64,000 nucleotides of DNA from Halichoerus grypus (taxonomy: Eukaryota > Chordata > Mammalia > Carnivora > Phocidae), in contig NC_135715.1 of NCBI RefSeq assembly GCF_964656455.1, positions 76,025,414 through 76,089,413 of the forward strand. The letters are read 5' to 3'. Positions within the stretch are counted from its first letter, which is position 1, and each line of letters opens with the position of its first letter. Below the pieces are notes generated by a model. The model had not been told where the DNA came from. It made no database searches and saw nothing but the letters and a program-made list of their open reading frames with translations. Made by a program: the position numbers and the translations under genes. Of this stretch, positions 23,520 through 35,004 are shown in pieces.

Positions 23520-23607
23520 CATTACCCATCTAGTCTACTTTTGTAGATGTAGTAGACTACATTACCCACGTAATGTAGTAGACTACATTACCCATGTAGT
23601 CTACTTT
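23520..23607. repeat. local palindromic/tandem rearrangement
   Basis: A 26-bp unit beginning ATGTAGTAGACTACATTACC is present twice in tandem. The end of the second unit forms a perfect 11-bp stem (GTAGACTACAT at 23578-23588 and ATGTAGTCTAC at 23594-23604) with a 5-nt loop. Related L1 sequence normally has only one ACATTACCCAT-type block, so this looks like a secondary event in the decayed L1. Confidence 0.75.
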
Positions 23608-24763
23608 TTTTCATCAGAGCCCTTAATATGTTAATCATAGTTGCTTTAAATTCTCTGTGTGATCATTCTAAAATTTGTATCACATATGAGTCTGGTTATG
23701 ATGCTTGCTTTGTCTCTTCAGACTGGGTTTTGTCTTGCCTTTTAGCATGCCTGTCATTTTTTGTTGAGACCTGAACATGACATAAGAGATAATCAGCTAC
23801 TTTTTGTATAAGGTTAATCTCTTATGTGCGGTTAGAGTTATGTAAAGCTGGCTTGGATATAGGCTGGGTTTATCTTTTGCTGTAGCTGTAGGTGCCAGAT
23901 GTTTTGGTTTCCTCTAGTTTCCTTGTTTTGTTTTTCTCCCCTGTTTCTTTCCCTAAGTTCCCTAAGAACTTCTTCTTAAATAGAGTCTGTGCCTTGTAGT
24001 TCTCTCAATGTAATCCATTATTATTTTACTAAAGCCCTTTTGATGTGGTGGCAAAGCACTAGGGAGGGAAAGCTTTCTATGCTTCTATGATTAACTCTCA
24101 GTTTTTCAGTGTGCTTGAGTCCCTGAGTTATGGACTACAGAAATATTTCTTAGCCTTAAAAAAAATTATTTTATATAAGGCAGGGGTTGGAGTTGACTTG
24201 TTGCTCTTCCCTCACATAAGATAAGTCTCTGGTAAAGTAGTTTCCTCTGGAGGGCAGGCTTTGTTGTGGAGAATGTTCTGGGCATTTTGTAAATGGTTAA
24301 TTTCCCCCTCCCCCTGACCAAAACACAAGGGTTTTCTCTCTGATCGTCACTGTAAGAACATGATGGAGCTTCTGGAGGTAATATTTAAGAAAGTGTGGTG
24401 GCTCCACAAAGATTGGGCTACCCTTCCCCCCAGAATTTCTTACAAGTCTACACTCAGTTTCCAAGAATTTGTCAAAATTACTATTTAAGTGCTCCTGATA
24501 GTAACTGGCTCCTGTGGCTTCTGCTTCGGGTAAGCAGATCTCTGTTTTAATTCTCTGTATTTCCCCATCTCTCCAGATTTTGGGGTGGCAGTTTGTCCTG
24601 TGACCTCAGTTCCCTGATGGATCTAGAAAAGTCACTGATTTTCAGTTTTTTCGTTATAAGGATAGGAGTCATGATTTCTAATCTCTTTACGTGTAGGAGC
24701 TAAAATCAGAAGTCCTTTGAATTCTATAATGTTTAATAGTAATCATTATTATCTATATATTCT

Positions 24764-24862
24764 GGGTGCCTGGCTGATTCAGTCGGTAGAGCATGCGACC
24801 CTTGATCTTGGGGTCGTGAGTTCAAGCCCCGCAATAGGTGTAGAGCTTACTTAAAAGAAATG
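24764..24862 (+). mobile_element. CAN-SINE (short form), plus strand
   Basis: tRNA-like head GGGTGCCTGGCTGATTCAGT, B-box-like GAGTTCAAGCCCC at about 24819 and a TTACTTAAAAGAAA tail. No CT tract. No clear TSD. It lies within antisense L1-derived DNA. Confidence 0.88.
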
Positions 24863-24864
24863 TC

Positions 24865-25110
24865 CATTAATTTTGGTTTTGAGTTTTTTCTTTGAACCAT
24901 TGGTGGTTTAAAAAAGAATTTCATCATTTCCAAGTAGTTAATACTTATTTTGATTCTCTTTATGTTGAAAATGTATGATTAGATACTATGAATTTTGTTG
25001 TTTCCATTTTTATTAGTTTCTTATGATTTTCTTTGTGACCTTAATAATCTATCATTGTACCATGGGTCTAATTAAAGAGGTGTATTCTCTGTTATCAGAG
25101 CAATAAAGTT
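24865..25110 (-). mobile_element. L1 ORF2 fragment, minus strand
   Basis: Plus-strand text includes GAACCATTGGTGGTTTAAAA, TTTCATCATTTCCAAG, TTGTGACCTTAATAATC and CATTGTACCATGGGTC. This matches, weakly, the antisense middle of L1 ORF2. It may be part of the same old element as 22440-24730. Confidence 0.5.
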
Positions 25111-26284
25111 AATTTCATTGATATTAGTACTTAATTTTCATAGTCTTACATTTGTTTTACATTGGGTGCTATAGCATTGTTGGTTTTAATTCTTAAATGT
25201 CCCAAATATATAATTGGAAATTAGAAATATTTATCTATAACTACAAGACAACAGAACAGCTAGTGATTTAAATAATCTGTCAAATTCAAGATGCTCCAAA
25301 GTAGTGACCCAGCAACAGTGAATCTGATAAAACTATCTATAATGCAGTGGTTCTGATTCTGATAAAACAACAACAAATAAATTGAGCAGATACATACAGA
25401 CACACACACCATCAGTGATCAAAAGGGTACTTTATTCACAATGAAGTTGCCTCAAATCACCCAACTGCAGCCTTGCTACCTTCTGTTCTTCAATTTAAGA
25501 GATTGAGTGTTTAAGAGATTATAGTATCATCTTATCCACCATTACCCTCCATATACTTCTCTGAGCTCAGGCTAGCTTTTAGATCAGCTATCACACTTGT
25601 ATTTTAAATTAATTAAATGATTTCCATTTCATTTTCTGCCTGTTCAGAATTTATGCTGATTAATACCCCAGACTAATTATGAGTCTTGGTTCCCAGGATT
25701 TTGACAATACTAACAAAAATGCAAATGGAATGGTGAGAAAATGGGGAAAGACACACTAAGAAGTTTCTTCAGAATAACACCACAGAAGAGAGAGAGAGGG
25801 ACAGAGGGGGATATTTTGGCTTCATCAGAAAGTACAATGTTAGATAAACACAGGCTTGCCCTAAGGTGAACTTTAAGAAATGCTGATCTAAAGTCAAAAT
25901 ATTTAATGATGCAACCATTTGTGAAATTGTAAGAGCATCTACCACACAATTGGGGGCATAAAACACGCAGAACAGTTATAATTCTTGATAAAATCAGAAA
26001 AAGACAAAATTTGGGCAGAAAAAGTAGAATAGAGTTGTCCTGCTAAATAGAATTGCAAAGCAAAGTGGTAGAGTAGATGATGACTCATTCACTTTCAGAC
26101 AGTAGAAATATGTTAAGAGCATGTTTGGGAACATAGTTTGTACTACACTTGTAAAACAAAATTTCTAAGTCCAGATTATTTTTTTCTGATATGTTCAATA
26201 GAAAATAAAGGAGAGTTTAATTGTGTGAGAGATCCTATTCAGCATAGCATACCCAGTTTAATATAAAATTACCTTTGAAAAACT
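25111..26284. other. unassigned unique DNA
   Basis: About 1.1 kb with no recognisable repeat or exon. Two overlapping open frames on the minus strand near 25710-25966 (79 and 65 codons) are not recognised. A short CA run lies at 25400. Confidence 0.35.
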
Positions 26285-27296
26285 TTTTATTTGGGGATAA
26301 TTTTAGATTTACAGAATTGCAAAAGTTGTACAGAGAGTTCGCATTTATCCCAAAGCCAGCTCCTTCATCTCTAAATTAGTATATTAATCTTGATACAATA
26401 CTATCCACTAAACAACAGAATTTATTCAAGACATTTGCTCTATAGCATACAGGTTTCTGATCAATGTATAGTCATGTATCCAATATATAGTCATGTATCC
26501 AGCACCTCAGCTCCATACAGAATAGTTTTATCACCTCTAAATATCCTTGTATTGTTCCTTTATATTCTACTCTTCCCCTGTATTCACCAACCCCTGGAAA
26601 CCACTGATGTTTTCCCCTCACTTTTTTTTTTTTTTTTGCCTTTGTACAGTATCACATAAATGGAATTATGCAAATACTATCTTGGGAATCTGGTCGGTTT
26701 CACTTAGCAAAATGCATTTAAAATGGATTTATGTTGTCGTGTGGATCAACGATTGTTCCTTTTTATTGCTGAATAGTATTCCACTAAATAGATATATCAC
26801 AGTTTGATTATCCACTCACAAGTTGAAGGACATCTAGGTTATTTCAAATTTTGGTAATTATGAATGAAACTGCTAAATATAAACATGTACTAGTTCTTGT
26901 CCGAACAAAAATTTTCATTTCTCTTGAGTAAAAAGTTAGGTGTGGGATTTCTGAGTCATGTGACAGGTATGTTTAGTTTTACAAGAAATTTCCAAGCAGT
27001 TGTCTGAAATGCTTGTACCATTTTGTATTCCTTCCAATAATGCATTAGAGTTCTAGTTGGTCCATGCTCTCACTTGCATTTGGGATTGCCATTTACACAT
27101 TTTAGCTATTCTAGTAGATATGTAGTGGTATCTTGTGGTTTTAACTTGCAATTCCTTAATGGTTAATGATGCTGAGAATCTTTTCATATGTTTATTTGCT
27201 ACTCATATGTATACATTTTTTGGTGAAGTGTCTGTTCAGAACTTTTGCCATTTTTAAAATTGGTATTTTTTAATTTTCTTTTTTTAAGGTTATACA

Positions 27297-27540
27297 TATT
27301 TTTTGCAGACTATGCATTTTATTTTATTTTATTATTTATTTTTCTATTGAAGTACAGCTGATACACAATGCTGCGTTAGTTTCAGGTGTACACCAGAGTG
27401 ATCCAACGAGTCTATATGTTGTGCTAGGCTCAGCACATGTGTAGCTCCCATGTGTCACCATATGATAGTGTTACAATACCAGGGATAATATTCCCTATGC
27501 TGTACCTCTCATCCTCGTGACTTATTCATTACATATCATC
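27297..27540 (-). mobile_element. younger L1 3' end nested in the older L1, minus strand
   Basis: Reads TTCTATTGAAGTACAGCTG (27341), GTTAGTTTCAGGTGTACACC and CCCTATGCTGTACCTCTC. The host L1 text stops near 27290 and resumes at about 27545 with the next part of the same region. This places the insertion after the host element. Confidence 0.8.
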
Positions 27541-27929
27541 TCTTGCTTTCTTATTGTTGAGTTTTTAGAGTTCTTGGTCAGAAATATTATTTGAAGATAT
27601 TTTCACCCAGTCTGTGGCTTATCATTTCATTCTTTTATCAGTGTCTTTTCCAGAGGAAACATTTTAAATTTAAAAAGGACCAATGCAGTGATTTTTTAAA
27701 ATGGAACATACTTTTGATGTCCTATTTTAAAACTCTTTGACCAACCTAAGGCCACAAAGATTTTCTCTTATTTTTTTTCTAGTATTTTATAGTTCTACAC
27801 TTTACACTTAAATCTGTGACCAGTTTGGAGTTAAATATTGTATAAGGTATAAGGTATAGATTGAGGTTAATTTTTTTTTTTTTTTTTTGCTTATGACCAT
27901 CCAGATATTTCAGCACAATATGTTGAAGA

Positions 27930-28184
27930 CTATCTTTTCTCCATTGAATTGCCTTTGTAATTTTGTAAGCAAAACAAAACAAAACAAAAATCCCCACAAA
28001 AAAAAAAACGGTTGATTATATTTTGTGTGAATCTATTTATGGGCTCTATTCTCTTCTGTTGACCCATGTCTCTATTATTTTGCCAATACCACACTGTATT
28101 GATTACTGTGGATTTACAATAAGTCTTGAAATCAGATGGTGTAAATCCTCCAATTTTTTTTCTTTCCAGAATTGTTTTGACCAT
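27930..28184 (-). pseudogene. L1 ORF2 remnant
   Basis: An 84-codon frame with landmarks GGFTPSDFKTYCKSTVINTVWYW (given only up to its familiar pattern: GGxxxxDFKxYYKAxVIKTxWYW), followed by IEPIN. It is a piece of the C-terminal half of ORF2p. A polypurine insertion and stops end it. Confidence 0.8.
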
Positions 28185-28549
28185 TCTAGTTCTTTTGACT
28201 TTTCATACAAATTTTAGAATAAGCTTACTGAAGTCTATTTTAGAAAGCTCCTTGGGATTTTACTTGATATTGTGTTGAATTTGTGGGTCTTATTTGAGAG
28301 AACTGACATTGTAGGGATAAAACTTGCCAATCCATGAATGTGATCTCTCTCAGTTCTCTTTGATCAGTGTGTTTTATCTATTGCTATAAATATTCTTCAC
28401 ATATTTTGCTAAACTTACACCTAGGTATTTAATTTTTTGGTGTTGTTGTAAATTATGTTGATTTCTTAACTTTGAATTTCAATTTTTCATTACTAATCTA
28501 GAGAAATACAATTGATTTTTGCATATGGGCCTTTTATCCCATCACCATG

Positions 28550-28762
28550 CTAGATTAACTTACTGGTTCTAGAATTTTTAAAAATCTTTTTGGGATGCTC
28601 TACACAAATAATGCTATCTGCAAATTGAGATTGTTTTATTATTTCTCTAATCTGTGTGCCTTCTATTTCTTTTTCTTGCCTTATTGCACTAACTAGGACT
28701 TCCATTAGGATGTTGAATCCGAGTAAATAGAGAAGACACCCTTGCCTTTGTCCTGATCTCAA
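28550..28762 (-). pseudogene. L1 reverse transcriptase remnant, catalytic motif changed
   Basis: A 70-codon frame covering the RT core: a RQGCLL-like segment, an AIRQEKEIEGTQI stretch, then SQFADSIICVEHPK. Functional L1 has FADD at this place; here the second catalytic Asp is Ser. This remnant could not be catalytically active even if expressed. Confidence 0.85.
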
Positions 28763-29235
28763 AGAAAAAGCATACAGTTTTCACCACTATGTATAATGGT
28801 AGCTATAGGGGTTTTTTTGTAGATGATCTTTATCAAATAGAGGAAAGCCCTCTCTAATCCTAATTTTCTGAGAGTTTTTATTGTAAATGGATGGTGATTT
28901 GTAGGATATGCTTTTTCTGCATCTATTGAGGTGATTATATGGTTTTCTTCAGTTTGTTTATATAGTGAATTATACTGATTGATTTTTGAATGTTGGGTTA
29001 GTCTTGCATTCTTGAGATTTGGTTATGATACATGAACTTTTTAAAATATTTCTGGGTTCAATTTGTTGATTTTTTTTGCATGTATGTTCATGATGGATAG
29101 TGACCTCTAGTTTTCTTTTCTTGTAATGTCTTTGGTGTGTGTACAGGGTAATGCTGGCCTCATAAAATGAGTTGGAAATGAGTTACTTCATCTCTTCTTT
29201 TCTAGGAGAGTTTGTGTAAAACTGGTATTATTTCT

Positions 29236-30069
29236 TCCTTAGATATAAAACTACCTTTCTATAAAGCATATGCCATGGCACTGTTGCTATCTATAATTTG
29301 TAGAAAACGACTACATTATGGAGCTTTTCTGACATTATTCAAGGTCAAAACCTATGGATTGTATGAATCTCAAAGTTTAGGTTTTTTTTAATCTTTTAGT
29401 TTCATAGATTATTGAAAGCAAGTAAGAGATATGACAATGACATATGTCATTGGAAGTAAATGTAAAGAGTTTGGAAAAGGAAACCGTTCTTGTCAAATTT
29501 CTACCTTTTAATGTCCTAGTTAGAACCATACAACTTAGGTGAGTGGTCTCTTGCACGAGGTTGCCTTGGCTTGAAGTCCAGTACTTCGACGTAAATTTCT
29601 GAGGGTGAATAAGTCACTTTAAACTTCAGATCCCTTATCTCTAAAATGAGGAAAATAAGAGTACCTACTCTTTAGTTCTTGTCAACATTAAAATAGTCCC
29701 GGCATGTCCTAAGTATGGAACACATGTTAGGTCTCAACTATTTAAAGCATTGCTTAGAAAAAAAGACATGTTATTTCTGACTGTAACAGGTGAGAAAAAG
29801 TTGTTTCTCTTTGGAAGAGAAAGGCATTCTGTATTCCCCTCTGAAAAAGCATTTCTCATTTTGAAGCCAAAAGATATTTTGCATTTTGGCAAGAAACATG
29901 TTTTATAGTATTTGAAAGTGGACAACTTTGATTTTTAGAAATTGCAACTGTGACATCTCAGTATTACACAACCACAAAGTTCAGTGTATTTTGATAGTTT
30001 TAAAGGGGGATATTTCATTCCTGTTCTCGTTAGAATTCAAGGTTAAGAATGCACCATTCTTTAGATGAA
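29236..30069. other. mostly unique DNA with a MIR
   Basis: Apart from a MIR at 29575-29750, no feature is recognised. The short frames at 29734-29925 are not interpretable. Confidence 0.35.
29575..29750 (+). repeat. MIR SINE
   Basis: GAATAAGTCACTTTAAACTT and TCCCTTATCTCTAAAATGAG are diverged MIR core motifs, followed by a tail with CCCGGCATGTCCTAAGTATG. Confidence 0.65.
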
Positions 30070-30320
30070 TGTATAAGGGGGAAATTGGAGGGGGAGACGA
30101 ACCATGAAACACGATGGACTCTGAGAAACAAACTGAGGGTTCTAGAGGGGAGGGGGGGTGGGAGGATGGGTTAGCCTGGTGATGGGTATTGAGGAGGGCA
30201 CGTTCTGCATGGAGCACTGGGTGTTATGCACAAACAATGAATCATGGAACACTACATCTAAAACTAATGATGTAATGTATGGTGAATAACATAACAATAA
30301 AAAAATTAAAAAAAAATAAA
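30070..30320 (+). mobile_element. carnivore L1 3' UTR, plus strand
   Basis: Strongly 5'-truncated, young-looking copy. Landmarks: GATGGACTCTGAGAAACAAA (about 30114), GTGATGGGTATTGAGGAGGG (about 30179), GGAGCACTGGGTGTTATGCA, then an AATAAA-containing A-rich tail. It belongs to the same 3' end family as the minus-strand element at 63795-64000. Confidence 0.9.
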
Positions 30321-31329
30321 TAACATTCTCTCAAAACAATAAATGAAGTGTGTATAAGTTTCAGTGATTGGTAGGACTTTCATATACAGGTACAGCGAGA
30401 CAGTGAGTGAGTCTCCCACTACCCCAGGGACAGAGTGTCCCAAAACAGAGAAGGATATTTGGTCCTTCACAAGTGCACAAGTGGAGGGTATGGTGGAGAG
30501 TGGGAGTCTCCATGGAGACAGGGAGGCATAATTGGGAACACAATAGAGGTGGTCTCTGTGTATCAGGGGTTGGGGAGGGGGCAGCATTTTGTGATTCTGC
30601 TCTCCTGGTGTGGGCTTCCTAAAGAGAGGGGCAGAAACCTCTGGGAAGGAACAAGAATTCTTGTGCTAAGATTAAAGGTGTGGCCTTGCAGGAATGCATA
30701 AGAAATGGGTGAATAGTGAAGACCTTGGCCAGTGAAAGGTGGAGGTATCCAACTGGTAAAAAGTCAGGAGAGTGACCAGAAGTGAGGTATTCTGCGATGG
30801 CATGCCCATGGGACCTGGCAGGAGAGGCTTTATAATCAGAGGCAACAAATGTTCAACCCTCTCTCCAATGTCTCGATGATGATCTGACAGCTTGTTTGGG
30901 GTCTGAGAGGTTGGGAACATGGTAGAACTCTGTTTTCATATGTATTCTGCAGAGTTGATAACAACAGTTCCTGGTTAACTATCTCCTTTCAGGCTGGCAC
31001 TCTCCTAGATTCATACCAAATCTCCCAGTTCAAAGGTCAGGAGACTAGGGTGAGAAGAGCGATGTCACTTTCCAAGATACCATGCTTAAAATCAACCTCA
31101 AGAGTGTATGACTCTAAAGCTGTGCTCTTTTACAAGATCACACTATTTCACTATTGTTTTCTGTTAATTAAATATCTTTCTAAAATGCTATTTTTGTTTT
31201 CACACGTAGGGAGCCCTGCCAACTTAAGTGTTAATAGCCTCTGTAAATTAATCTAGGCTTCTTGGGCTGCAGGAATTCCCAGTAGGAGGCTTACGTCTCC
31301 ACCTCTGAAAAATTTTAAATTTCAAGTAT
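30321..31329. other. unassigned unique DNA
   Basis: About 1 kb with overlapping frames of 68-93 codons on both strands, none with recognisable features. Slight local purine richness at 30480-30640. Confidence 0.35.
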
Positions 31330-31575
31330 TGGGATTTTTTTTTCTGATTACAAAAACAGCATACATTTATTATAGAAAACAGGGTAATTAAAGAAAAACA
31401 AAGTAAAAAAATCCGCTCATATCATCCATAATTCTGGTTTATTCTTTTCTCTAAAAAAATTACATAGTTTTAAATAATTAAAGCAAGAAGCAAAAGCCTC
31501 ATCCTGCCCCCAGAAGTAACCCCTGTCAACAGCTCGTTGAACGTACTTCTAGACAGATATTCTTTTGATTTGAGG
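31330..31575 (-). mobile_element. old L1 3' UTR, first part, minus strand
   Basis: TTACAAAAACAGCATACATT (31359), AAACAGGGTAATTAAAG and CCCCCAGAAGTAACCCCTG (31507) follow the antisense order of old L1M 3' UTRs. The text continues, after interruption, at about 33275. Confidence 0.6.
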
Positions 31576-32105
31576 CCACTCCCATTGCTGCCTCTAGTGT
31601 GGCTGCCTTTTTCATGATGGGCAAATACCAAACAGAGAAGGTAGCTAACACACTGGTTTCTGCCAAGCGTGTTCTTCTGTCCTATTTACTTAACCTTCTG
31701 GTTGGTATCTTAAGCACTGCTTCAGTGTGGTATTTAATACAGGAAATGCGTTGCTGCTGCTTTATCTCGCAATTGTATCTCCGTGCGGTGTTATGAAACA
31801 AATGTCTCCGACAATCAGTCCCTTTATTGGGAATGTCTCCGAAACTGGGGGAGAGATTGTAAAATAAGACACTGTCCTCAGCTGAGGTTCCTAAGAGAAA
31901 GATCACTTGTGCTGGAATTTGAATAGAAATTGCACCATTTCCTCTGTAAAGGTCTAGCATGAAAAGAGAAACATGACTCAGAGATGAGAATATCAGTACA
32001 GGACTCTGTAGTAAGAGCTCAAAGGACACTGAATTGTGTACAGTAGAAATGAACCGCTTCCCTCCTTACCGCCAAGCCAATCCCATCACACAGGGGCCAC
32101 ACACA
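31576..32105. other. unassigned unique DNA before minisatellite
   Basis: No repeat or gene recognised. A frame of 115 codons on the minus strand (31682-32029) has no interpretable feature. Confidence 0.35.
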
Positions 32106-32840
32106 CCATGCACTCATACCATACACACTGCCCATACACCACACCCCCCCACATATCACACCATGCACTCATACCATACACACTGCCCATACACCACACC
32201 CCCCCCACATATCACACCATGCACTCATACCATACACACTGCCCATACACCACACCCCCCCCACATATCACACCATGCACTCATACCATACACACTGCCC
32301 ATACACCACACCCCCCCACATATCACACCATGCACTCATACCATACACACTGCCCATACACCACACACACCCCCCCCACATATCACACCATGCACTCATA
32401 CCATACACACTGCCCATACACCACACCCCCCCCACATATCACACCATGCACTCATACCATACACACTGCCCATACACCACACCCCCCCCACATATCACAC
32501 CATGCACTCATACCATACACACTGCCCATACACCACACCCCCCCACATATCACACCATGCACTCATACCATACACACTGCCCATACACCACACCCCCCCA
32601 CATATCACACCATGCACTCATACCATACACACTGCCCATACACCACACCCCCCCCACATATCACACCATGCACTCATACCATACACACTGCCCATACACC
32701 ACACACACACCCCCCACATATCACACCATGCACACATACCATACACACTGCCCATACACCACACACACACCCCACATATCACACCATGCACTCATACCAT
32801 ATACGCCTCACGTACACATACACGTCACACCATGCACACA
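32106..32840. repeat. 55-60 bp minisatellite, about 13 units
   Basis: The unit begins CCATGCACTCATACCATACA, carries a CTGCCCATACACCACAC part, then a C-tract and ACATATCACA. Unit starts fall at 32106, 32161, 32217, 32273, 32328, 32388, 32444, 32500, 32555, 32610, 32666, 32726 and 32784. Unit lengths are 55, 56, 56, 55, 60, 56, 56, 55, 55, 56, 60 and 58. The length differences come from the C-tract (4 to 8 C) and an extra CACA step in three units. The last unit decays into CA-rich DNA. All three forward frames stay open for 290-360 codons only because the unit lacks stop codons; this is not a gene. Confidence 0.97.
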
Positions 32841-33058
32841 CACAATACGCACAACACATACACCCCCCCAAACTCCGCATGCTACACCAGGCCCAAACAC
32901 AACACAACACAGCTCATACACCACGCATACACACTATGCACACTGCATTTGTGTCGTATACCGCACACAGTATCCCTATGTCATACACACATCACACCAT
33001 ACACACACACACATAAACTCCACACCCCACACCATGCATACACACCACACACACACAC
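32841..33058. repeat. CA-rich low-complexity tail of the minisatellite
   Basis: Degenerate CACA/CATA-rich DNA with partial unit motifs (ACACCATGCA at 32825 and 33026) and short pure CA runs near 33000 and 33045. Confidence 0.85.
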
Positions 33059-33062
33059 ATTT

Positions 33063-33270
33063 TTTCAAAGATTTATTTATGTTAGAGAGAGAGAGAGCAA
33101 ACATATGCGCGAATAGGGGGAGGCACAGAGGGGTAGAGAGAGAGACTCTCAAGCAGACTCCCCACTGAGCATGGAGCCTGCCACGGCGCCCCATATCATG
33201 ATCCATGAGATCATGACCTAAGCTGAAAACCAAGAGTCAGTCGCTTAACCAACTGAGCTGCCCAGGTGCC
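33063..33270 (-). mobile_element. CAN-SINE, minus strand
   Basis: Tail-to-head order on the plus strand: T-run, GATTTATTTATG, GA-tract, GCATGGAGCCTGCCACGG and AGCTGCCCAGGTGCCC. Flanks CACACACATTTTTT and CACACAGATTTTTT form an imperfect TSD of about 14 bp. Inserted at the edge of the CA-rich tract. Confidence 0.9.
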
Positions 33271-34085
33271 CACACAGATTTTTTTAAACAAAAAGGGACC
33301 ATGCTGTATCCTGCCGTGTTGTTTTAAATCTTACTTTTGTACACTAAATATATCTGAATGCTAGCATGATATTCCCTTATGAGTGGATGTTAGGTTATTT
33401 CCAATCATCTTGTTATCGTAAATGATACCGTAGTTAATGTCTTTGCCGGCATGTGCTTATATTCCTTTAGGAAAAGCTTTTTAGAAGATCGTTAGGTCAA
33501 ATGATATGCATTTACAGTTTTATGGGATTGCCACGTTACTCTCAAAAAGGTTGTACCAATTAACATAATTGTCAACAGTATATGAAAATGAACTATTTTT
33601 TCCAACTTTCTCTTTGCTTCACATTGAATTTTATCAGGATTTTCCTTTTCTACGGTCCGTTAGATAGGTGAAAAATACTACCTCACTGTTTTAATTTTCA
33701 TTCCTTATTACAGTACAAGTGAAGTTAGGCAGTTTTTCACAGATTTATTGGCCATTTGTATTTCCAGTATTGTGTTTTGCTATCTTTTTCTATTATTTAA
33801 TATGTTCTGATTTATTTGAAACAATGATTTTTATATTATAAATAATAATGTATCTATTATCTATGTTGCAAATATTGTCGCCAAACCTGCTAATTGTATT
33901 TTAGACTTGTCTGTGTTTGTGTATGCATATAACACAATCAATTAAATAAGTTATTCTTAGCTTGTGTCATACTATTATCTGTGTAGAGACTTCCAATTTA
34001 TTATTTTATTTTACTCTATTTTGTTTTATTGAATTATATTTTACTTCATTTTATTTTGCATGTTTTCCCTTCTATCCTCATTTCT

Positions 34086-34285
34086 TTTTTTTTTAAGAGT
34101 TTATTCATTTATTTGAGAGACAGAGAGAGAGAGAGTGAGAGCAAGAGGGGAGGGGCAGAAGGAGAGGGAGAAACAGGCTCCCCACTGAGCAGGGAGCCTG
34201 ACATGGGGCTCCATCCCAGGACCCCCAAGATCACAACCCAAACCAAAGTCAGACGCTCGATTGACTGAGCCACCCAGGCGCCCCA
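34086..34285 (-). mobile_element. CAN-SINE, minus strand
   Basis: Ends CCACCCAGGCGCCCC on the plus strand. A perfect 13-bp TSD (TATCCTCATTTCT) lies at 34073-34085 and 34286-34298. Confidence 0.95.
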
Positions 34286-34440
34286 TATCCTCATTTCTAA
34301 TTTCATTTTCTATCCCCTTCCCCAGTATGCACCATTGTGCATCAATGTACAAAGAAACAATTCAGTATTTTCTTTTTTTCCTGATTTCTGGACTTTGTGT
34401 TATGATTAGGAAAGGCTATCTTCTCTGAATTAGAGTATCA

Positions 34441-34653
34441 TTTTTATTTATTTGTTTTTGAGAGAGAGAGTGCACATGCACGTGCATGGGATTAGGGTAG
34501 AAGGGCAGAGAGAGCATCTTAAGCAGGTTCCTCCCAGCGGAGAGCTAGACTTGCGGCTCCATCTCGGGACCCTGAGATCATGACCCCGAGATCATGAACT
34601 GAGCCAAAATCAAGAGTCTGACGCTTAACCGACTGAGCCACCCAGGAGGCCCA
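34441..34653 (-). mobile_element. CAN-SINE, minus strand
   Basis: Ends GAGCCACCCAGGAGGCCC. TAGAGTAT repeats on both sides (34431-34438 and 34654-34661), with T-rich continuation on each side as an imperfect TSD. Contains a short internal duplication of GAGATCATGA near 34573-34598. Confidence 0.92.
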
Positions 34654-34670
34654 TAGAGTATTCTTATTTT

Positions 34671-35004
34671 TAACAGCAATATCAAGCCCTCAAGTCACCT
34701 TCAGAATACTTAGCTTATGCACTAAAGGGTTTTCAGTGTTTGCATGTCTTAGAATGTTAATATTTTCAGGATAACTGTTTTAAGGTATAGTTTCTTTACC
34801 TGTAACAGTGAAGCATAAATTTATACATTGGGATACATTCTCCAGTTTCAATTCAGAAATGTGCTAGCTCCTCACATTTCCCAAGGGAGGAAGGACAAGC
34901 CTTTCTCTTCACCATGTCCTAAAGTCTAGGCTTCCTTGAATCTGTTTTCCTATTGTGGTCAGTTTGGGTGGTCTAAAACCTCCTTTATGATCATGCACCT
35001 TCGT
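34671..35004. other. unassigned DNA
   Basis: About 330 bp without a recognisable feature. Confidence 0.3.

Larger units (their letters stand above)
22440..24730 (-). mobile_element. L1 5' region (5' UTR-like), minus strand
   Basis: The plus strand reads GCCAGATACAGAATTCTAGG (22653), CTGGTTGGTGTTCTCTAAA, AATATTTCTTGTGTTC, GTCCCACAGATTTTT, TGATTCATTACCTCAC, ATTTCTAGCATTTC, and TTTTTTGTTGAGACCTGAAC near 23757. This order is familiar from the antisense 5' portion of old mammalian L1M elements. The 5' end is at about 24730. A CAN-SINE is inserted at 23126-23335, and a palindromic rearrangement lies at 23520-23607. Confidence 0.7.
26285..29235 (-). mobile_element. long old L1 (3' UTR and ORF2), minus strand
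   Basis: Starts with the antisense 3' UTR (GGATAATTTTAGATTTACAG at about 26296), then GCTGAATAGTATTCCACTAA (26770), CTTTTGCCATTTTTAAAATT (27242), TTTCACCCAGTCTGTGGCTT (27601), and at its end the reverse transcriptase region (TTTTTCTGCATCTATTGAGG at about 28912). A second L1 3' end is nested at 27297-27540. ORF2 is disrupted; remnants are listed separately. Confidence 0.88.
33275..34670 (-). mobile_element. old L1/HAL1-like continuation, minus strand
   Basis: Continues the antisense element of 31330-31575: AAACAAAAAGGGACCATGC, TGTTAGGTTATTTCCAATC, TATGGGATTGCCACGTTA, GCAGTTTTTCACAGATTT and TTGGCCATTTGTATTTCC. Two CAN-SINEs (34086-34285, 34441-34653) split it. Heavily diverged, so the subfamily is uncertain. 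Confidence 0.6.

Noticed and set aside
24764..24862. Possible tRNA gene (A and B box present)
   Set aside because: It is a CAN-SINE head. It lacks a closed acceptor stem and anticodon arm, and continues into the SINE A-rich tail. The same applies to the other SINE heads in the window.
30306..30701. Overlapping frames of 60-93 codons on both strands
   Set aside because: No recognisable motif, no codon-level signal visible and no splice context; probably chance frames in unique DNA.
32106..32840. CRISPR-like regular repeats
   Set aside because: There are no unique spacers between short repeats; whole units are near-identical, and the DNA is mammalian.
32034..33168. Three overlapping long open frames (360, 326 and 297 codons) rich in His, Pro, Thr
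   Set aside because: They arise from a stop-free 55-60 bp minisatellite read in all three frames. Unit length varies by 1 bp steps, so no frame is maintained, and no flanking exon structure exists.
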